This document shows positions 31,622 through 35,180 of a stretch of 35,180 nt of DNA, piece by piece. The notes under the pieces were generated by a model. That model did no database searches. It was not told the DNA's origin and worked only from the letters and a program-made list of their open reading frames with translations. The position numbers were made by a program, and so were the translations under genes. The stretch is from Flavobacterium sp. YO12 (GTDB lineage Bacteria; Bacteroidota; Bacteroidia; Flavobacteriales; Flavobacteriaceae). Location: the NCBI RefSeq assembly GCF_004119495.1, contig NZ_NRQU01000050.1, positions 1-35,180 of the forward strand, in the 5' to 3' direction. Position 1 is the stretch's first letter. Each line of letters opens with the position of its first letter.

Positions 31622-31705
31622 ATATCGTTGAAATACAGCATTTTTTAACATTTATTTTAAAATTTAATTCAAAAAAATTGTGTTTTTGACAGTAATTATG
31701 TAAAG

Positions 31706-32809
31706 TTGTACTGTATTTACAAGTCCTTCCTAAATAATAACAAAACGTTAAAAAAGTTGAACGAAATTCGAAAATTAAACTTTGACATAAAACTTCAAAA
31801 TCATATTTGGTTCTGGGGCACTTATTTCACTCTCAACTTTTTGCGATGGGGCGCTTACTTTAATGATTATCCATATTCTTTTAAATCAAATTTAATTGAG
31901 TTCTCACTGCACATTCCATTAGTATATTTTAATCTATTTATTTTAGTACCTAAATATGTTCTAAAACAAAAATACATTACCTACACTTTTGCATTATTAG
32001 CCAGCCTTTTTGGTATTTACCTTCTAAAAACTGCACTTACCTTTTATATTATCTCAGAAAACATTTGGCCGGAAGCAAATCGAGAATATCATCCGTTTGA
32101 GATTAATCATATTGTAGCAGTTTGTATTGGAGAATTGTATGTTCTAGCGATGGCTTCATCTGTTTACCTGACTTTGACTTGGCTTCGTGAACGTGAAAGA
32201 AACAGATCATTGCGAGAAAATCAGTTTAAAATCAAATTGAAATATCTAGAAAATCAAATTCAACCGCATTTCTTTTTCAATACTTTAAACAATCTTTATG
32301 CATTGTCATTAGAATCTTCAGACAAAGTTCCAGATGTAATTATTAAACTTTCGAACTTAATGGAGTATGTTCTGTATGATGTAAAAGGAACTAAATTTGT
32401 TCCGCTGATTAAAGAAATAGATTATATTCAGAATTATGTTGAGATTGAAAAATTACGTTTTGAGAATGTAGAAGTTACTATTAACCTAGAATCGAACATT
32501 GAAGATATAATGGTTCCGCCGCTGATCTTTATCTCATTAGTAGAAAACGCCTTTAAACATGGCAGTATAAACAATACTAATTTAAAAATTAAAATCAACT
32601 GTAAGATTATTGATAACAAAATGTTAGATTTTGAAATCTTAAATAATTTTGTACTTTCACAAAATCTTAACTCAAAAGGCGGTATTGGTCTGGTTAATAC
32701 AAAAAAGAGATTAAAACTGATTTACAAAAATCATTTTAGCTTAAAAGATACAACAAAACTGAATTACTATATAATACGTTTACAAATACCAATTGATAAT
32801 GAAGATTAA
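31706..32809 (+). CDS. LytS-like sensor histidine kinase (His_kinase/PF06580 type)
   Basis: A 367-codon frame beginning with TTG. An in-frame TTG at 31757 (LNEIRKLNF), after an A-rich stretch, is a likely alternative start. Four membrane helices lie at about residues 35-160 (including IPLVYFNLFILVPKYVL, YTFALLASLFGIYLLKTALTF and IVAVCIGELYVLAMASSVYL), then a coiled segment, the phospho-acceptor motif LENQIQPHFFFNTLNNLYAL (H188) and a HATPase domain with VPPLIFISLVENAFKHG (N box) and GGIGLVNTKKRL (G box). No periplasmic sensor domain of any size is visible, so sensing must be through the membrane part or a partner. The response regulator gene overlaps its end by 11 bases. It is divergent from susC2, so it is probably the locus regulator. 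Confidence 0.9.
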   Translation: MYCIYKSFLNNNKTLKKLNEIRKLNFDIKLQNHIWFWGTYFTLNFLRWGAYFNDYPYSFKSNLIEFSLHIPLVYFNLFILVPKYVLKQKYITYTFALLASLFGIYLLKTALTFYIISENIWPEANREYHPFEINHIVAVCIGELYVLAMASSVYLTLTWLRERERNRSLRENQFKIKLKYLENQIQPHFFFNTLNNLYALSLESSDKVPDVIIKLSNLMEYVLYDVKGTKFVPLIKEIDYIQNYVEIEKLRFENVEVTINLESNIEDIMVPPLIFISLVENAFKHGSINNTNLKIKINCKIIDNKMLDFEILNNFVLSQNLNSKGGIGLVNTKKRLKLIYKNHFSLKDTTKLNYYIIRLQIPIDNED

Positions 32810-33500
32810 ATGTGTATTGATTGATGATGAACCTCTAGCTATAAAAGTACTGCAAAATTACTTTGCAAATTTTACAGACTTTGAAGTGATAGGAACATTC
32901 AATAATTCTCTAGAAGCGCTGGATTTTATAAACAGCACCTCTGTCGATGCCGTTTTTCTTGATATCAATATGCCTATGATGACTGGATTTGAACTTATCA
33001 GTTTAATGGAAAACAAAACCAAAGTAATCATAACCACCGCATTTAGAGAATTTGCTGCCGAAAGTTACGATCTCGATGTTTTAGATTATTTAGTAAAACC
33101 AATTCCGCTTCCACGATTCATAAAATGTATTAATAAAATTACGACCGAATACAATTTAAAAAACAATATTAAGGTCGATACCTCAAAAAGCGATTCGCAT
33201 ATTTTTATCAAAGTAGATAAAAAAATGATGAAGATTAATATTGAAGAAATTCTGTTTATAGAAGGAATGAAAGAGTACATAAAAGTGGTTACTCCTGATA
33301 AAACTTATATCACCCACAGATCATTAACTTCATTATCTGAAGAACTGCCTGCTGAACGCTTTTTGCGCATTCACAAATCGTATGTTATAGCTTTAAACAA
33401 AGTAAAATCAATAGAAGGAAACCGCATCCAGATTCAGTCCTACACGATTCCTATTGGCAGAAATTACAGTAAAGACGTCAAAAATAGAATTTTGGAGTAA
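32799..33500 (+). CDS. LytTR-family response regulator
   Basis: A 233-residue regulator. I chose ATG 32799 (MKIKCVLIDDEP) over a TTG two codons upstream; it overlaps the kinase stop by 11 bases, indicating translational coupling. The receiver domain (1-120) has the acidic pair DDE (residues 9-11), phospho-acceptor D55 in VFLDINMP, the switch Thr in IITTAFREFA and Lys in YLVKPIPLPRF. A LytTR DNA-binding domain follows (about 140-233, IFIKVDKKMMKINIEEILFIEGMKEYIKV to RFLRIHKSYVIALNKVKSIEGNRI). LytTR proteins bind paired direct repeats, so the duplicated GTT-containing elements before the two susC genes are natural target candidates. In F. johnsoniae's chitin locus a two-component pair occupies the same place, as I recall. 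Confidence 0.94.
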   Translation: MKIKCVLIDDEPLAIKVLQNYFANFTDFEVIGTFNNSLEALDFINSTSVDAVFLDINMPMMTGFELISLMENKTKVIITTAFREFAAESYDLDVLDYLVKPIPLPRFIKCINKITTEYNLKNNIKVDTSKSDSHIFIKVDKKMMKINIEEILFIEGMKEYIKVVTPDKTYITHRSLTSLSEELPAERFLRIHKSYVIALNKVKSIEGNRIQIQSYTIPIGRNYSKDVKNRILE

Positions 33501-33596
33501 AACTTTAACATTTCTAACTCTATATAAATTAACACATTGTTGAATAAATATTGTAGTTCGTTTAAATTTAACATTATTTTTAATCAATAATTTTTT

Positions 33597-33622
33597 TTTG
33601 ATTCGTGTAACAAATATATTTA
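33597..33622 (+). promoter_or_regulatory. Candidate regulatory region of the MFS gene (TTCGTGTAAC near a TATATTTA box)
   Basis: TTTG (33597-33600) is followed by TTCGTGTAAC (33602-33611) and TATATTTA (33615-33622). The 10-mer matches TTCGTGCAAC (susC1) and TTCGTAAAAC (susC2) at all fixed positions of TTCGTnnAAC. The TTTG-to-TATATTTA spacing is short (14), so the exact promoter is uncertain. Confidence 0.35.
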
Positions 33623-33668
33623 CGGTCTTCAAAAAACAATTTTATTAAAAATTAACCTTATTACAATT

Positions 33669-35138
33669 ATGAGTTCAGAAAATGTGCAAACCAAATGGGG
33701 GCAGTTTATCTCGTTGATAATAGTCTTCTTCTTTTGGGGTTTTGTTGGTTCGGCCAATGATATCCTTATTCCCGTATTCAAAAAAGTATTCACCTTATCT
33801 CAAGTTCAATCACAACTAGTAGCGTGGGCTTTTTATGCGGCGTATTTTGTAGGATCTTTGATTTTCTTTTTAGTTTCCTTAAAATTAGATGTTCTACAAA
33901 AATTTGGATACAAAAAAACCCTTTCTGCTGGTTTAGTACTTTCAGCTTTCGGTTCATTTTTATTCATTCCTGCAGCAACAATGGAAAGCTTTCCATTTTT
34001 CTTAACAGCCTTATTTACTGTAGGATTAGGTTTTTCTATTCAACAAATTGTTGCCAATCCATTAGCCATTAAAATGGGAAGCCCTCAAACCGGAGCTCAC
34101 CGTTTAACACTTGCAGGAGGTATTAACTCTTTCGGAACAACAATTGGAGCAATTTTACTTGGAATCGCTTTATTTGGAATGGGAGACAACAAAAAAACGG
34201 CACTTTCTTTAGAAGATATTAAATTACCTTTTATCATCCTTGGTCTTGCATTTATTGCAGTTGCAATTTTCATGAACTTCTCTAAAATTGAAGACCCGGC
34301 AAAAGAAGAGGAAGAAGTAGTTAAAACAGCACACGAAAAATTCAACATCCTTGATTATCCACAACTATATCTAGGAATGTTAGGAATCTTTATTTATGTT
34401 GGAACTGAAGTTACAATTATCAGTAACCTGCCTGCTTTGCTTCATACTGCTGAATTTGGTAATGTATTAGAAGATGCAATCGCGCCATTTATCGCTCTAT
34501 ATTGGGGAAGTTTAATGATTGGCCGTTGGAATGGTGGTGTTAACGTTTTCAATACTTCAAACTTAGTAAATACAGCATTAAAATTCATTGTTCCTGCTGT
34601 TGCATTTGGAGTAATTATTGGAGCTAATATTTTTGCAGCGCACGATGTTTCTTCGTTCTACATTTACCCAATCTGGATTTTAGTATTTATTGGTGTGAGT
34701 TTTATAGGAGGAAAAAATGCTGGAAAAACATTAATGCTTTTCGGAATATCTGGTTTACTAATGATGCTTGCAGGATTAGTTTGTCCAAGCCCGGAAATTG
34801 CTAAATTCTTCTTTATCTCTGGTGGATTATTCTTGTCAATTATGTGGCCGTCAATCTTCGATTTAGCGATCGCTGGTTTAGGAAAAAACACTGGAAAAGC
34901 ATCTTCATTCTTAATCATGATGATTCTAGGAGGAGGAATTATTCCTTTAGTACAAGGAAGCATCTGTGATTTTGACCTTACAAAACCAGAAGGAATCTTT
35001 GGTATCACATGGACACATTTCTCTTATATTGTACCTCTTTTAGGATTTGCTTATTTAGGATTCTATGGTTTCTACTGTCCTAAAATATTAAAAAAACAAG
35101 GAATCAGCCACGTTCAAAGTGAAGGTGGAGGTCACTAA
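33669..35138 (+). CDS. nagP: NagP/FucP-like MFS sugar transporter (probable N-acetylglucosamine permease)
   Basis: A 489-residue inner-membrane protein with 12 hydrophobic segments in two halves separated by a charged central loop (about residues 205-235, SKIEDPAKEEEEVVK). The FucP/NagP pattern is clear: FFFWGFVGSANDILIPVFKKVF in the first helix and loop, then VAWAFYAAYFVGSL, GLGFSIQQIVANPLAI and LTLAGGINSFGTTIGAILLG, and in the second half YVGTEVTIISNLPALL and PSIFDLAIAGLGKNTGKASSFL. NagP-type carriers import GlcNAc by proton symport in other bacteria. Position at the end of the chitin/GlcNAc locus, after the two-component genes, supports this substrate. The GlcNAc kinase needed next is not in the window. 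Start ATG 33669 gives a short polar N-terminus. Confidence 0.88.
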   Translation: MSSENVQTKWGQFISLIIVFFFWGFVGSANDILIPVFKKVFTLSQVQSQLVAWAFYAAYFVGSLIFFLVSLKLDVLQKFGYKKTLSAGLVLSAFGSFLFIPAATMESFPFFLTALFTVGLGFSIQQIVANPLAIKMGSPQTGAHRLTLAGGINSFGTTIGAILLGIALFGMGDNKKTALSLEDIKLPFIILGLAFIAVAIFMNFSKIEDPAKEEEEVVKTAHEKFNILDYPQLYLGMLGIFIYVGTEVTIISNLPALLHTAEFGNVLEDAIAPFIALYWGSLMIGRWNGGVNVFNTSNLVNTALKFIVPAVAFGVIIGANIFAAHDVSSFYIYPIWILVFIGVSFIGGKNAGKTLMLFGISGLLMMLAGLVCPSPEIAKFFFISGGLFLSIMWPSIFDLAIAGLGKNTGKASSFLIMMILGGGIIPLVQGSICDFDLTKPEGIFGITWTHFSYIVPLLGFAYLGFYGFYCPKILKKQGISHVQSEGGGH

Positions 35139-35180
35139 ATTCCAAAATAAACAATAAAAAAAATCCACTACTATACTACT

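Noticed and set aside
33501..33668. Search for a terminator after the LytTR regulator gene
   Set aside because: No stem with T-tract found, so read-through into the MFS gene remains possible; not listed as a feature.

Overview
The window looks like chromosomal DNA of a Flavobacterium-type member of the Bacteroidota. The base composition is AT-rich. SusC/SusD outer-membrane pairs are present, an OmpA/PD40 protein of the type IX secretion-associated kind sits at the left edge, promoters show the Bacteroidota TTTG / TAnnTTTG pattern, and intergenic gaps hold palindromic repeats of the sort common in flavobacteria. No rRNA, tRNA, phage, IS transposase or CRISPR array was seen.

Layout. (1) 1-2316: the 3' part of an OmpA-family envelope gene converges on a CAP-domain lipoprotein gene, with back-to-back terminators between them. 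(2) 2485-6430, minus strand: pyrR, pyrB, a small STAS-like protein, rnz and pdxH. Every gap in this block is filled by one of two alternating families of palindromic repeat. (3) 6685-8880, plus strand: a secreted protein of unknown function, then a SAM methyltransferase, a VOC-family protein and a small membrane protein. (4) 8915-10102: a GH27 alpha-galactosidase. (5) 10400-14366: a 57-residue lipoprotein/membrane protein missed by length filters, a YbiT-like ABC-F ATPase with one degenerate composite nucleotide site, a TlpA-like thioredoxin, and a DUF3592 gene that appears frameshifted in a homopolymer; the gaps carry MITE-like repeats. (6) 14607-17202, plus strand: a compact four-gene unit encoding an Lgt-like membrane protein, a radical SAM enzyme resembling tetraether lipid synthase (Tes), and two tiny related membrane proteins, closed by a strong terminator. 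I consider this the best candidate for an undescribed system, probably membrane-lipid chemistry. (7) 17461-35138: a chitin/GlcNAc utilisation locus. On the minus strand are two SusC/SusD pairs, a bifunctional NagB-LmbE protein and a GH20 hexosaminidase. On the plus strand are a LytS-like histidine kinase, a LytTR response regulator and a NagP-like MFS transporter.

How the locus should work (family knowledge plus inference): chito-oligosaccharides bind the SusD lipoproteins and enter through the SusC channels. GH20 trims them to GlcNAc and the MFS protein carries GlcNAc across the inner membrane. After phosphorylation by a kinase encoded elsewhere, the fused deacetylase/deaminase converts the sugar to fructose-6-phosphate. 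The two-component system probably senses the ligand and drives both susC promoters, whose upstream regions are near-copies with identical internal spacing. No GH18 chitinase lies in the window, so this copy may specialise in scavenging oligosaccharides, or its chitinases lie elsewhere.
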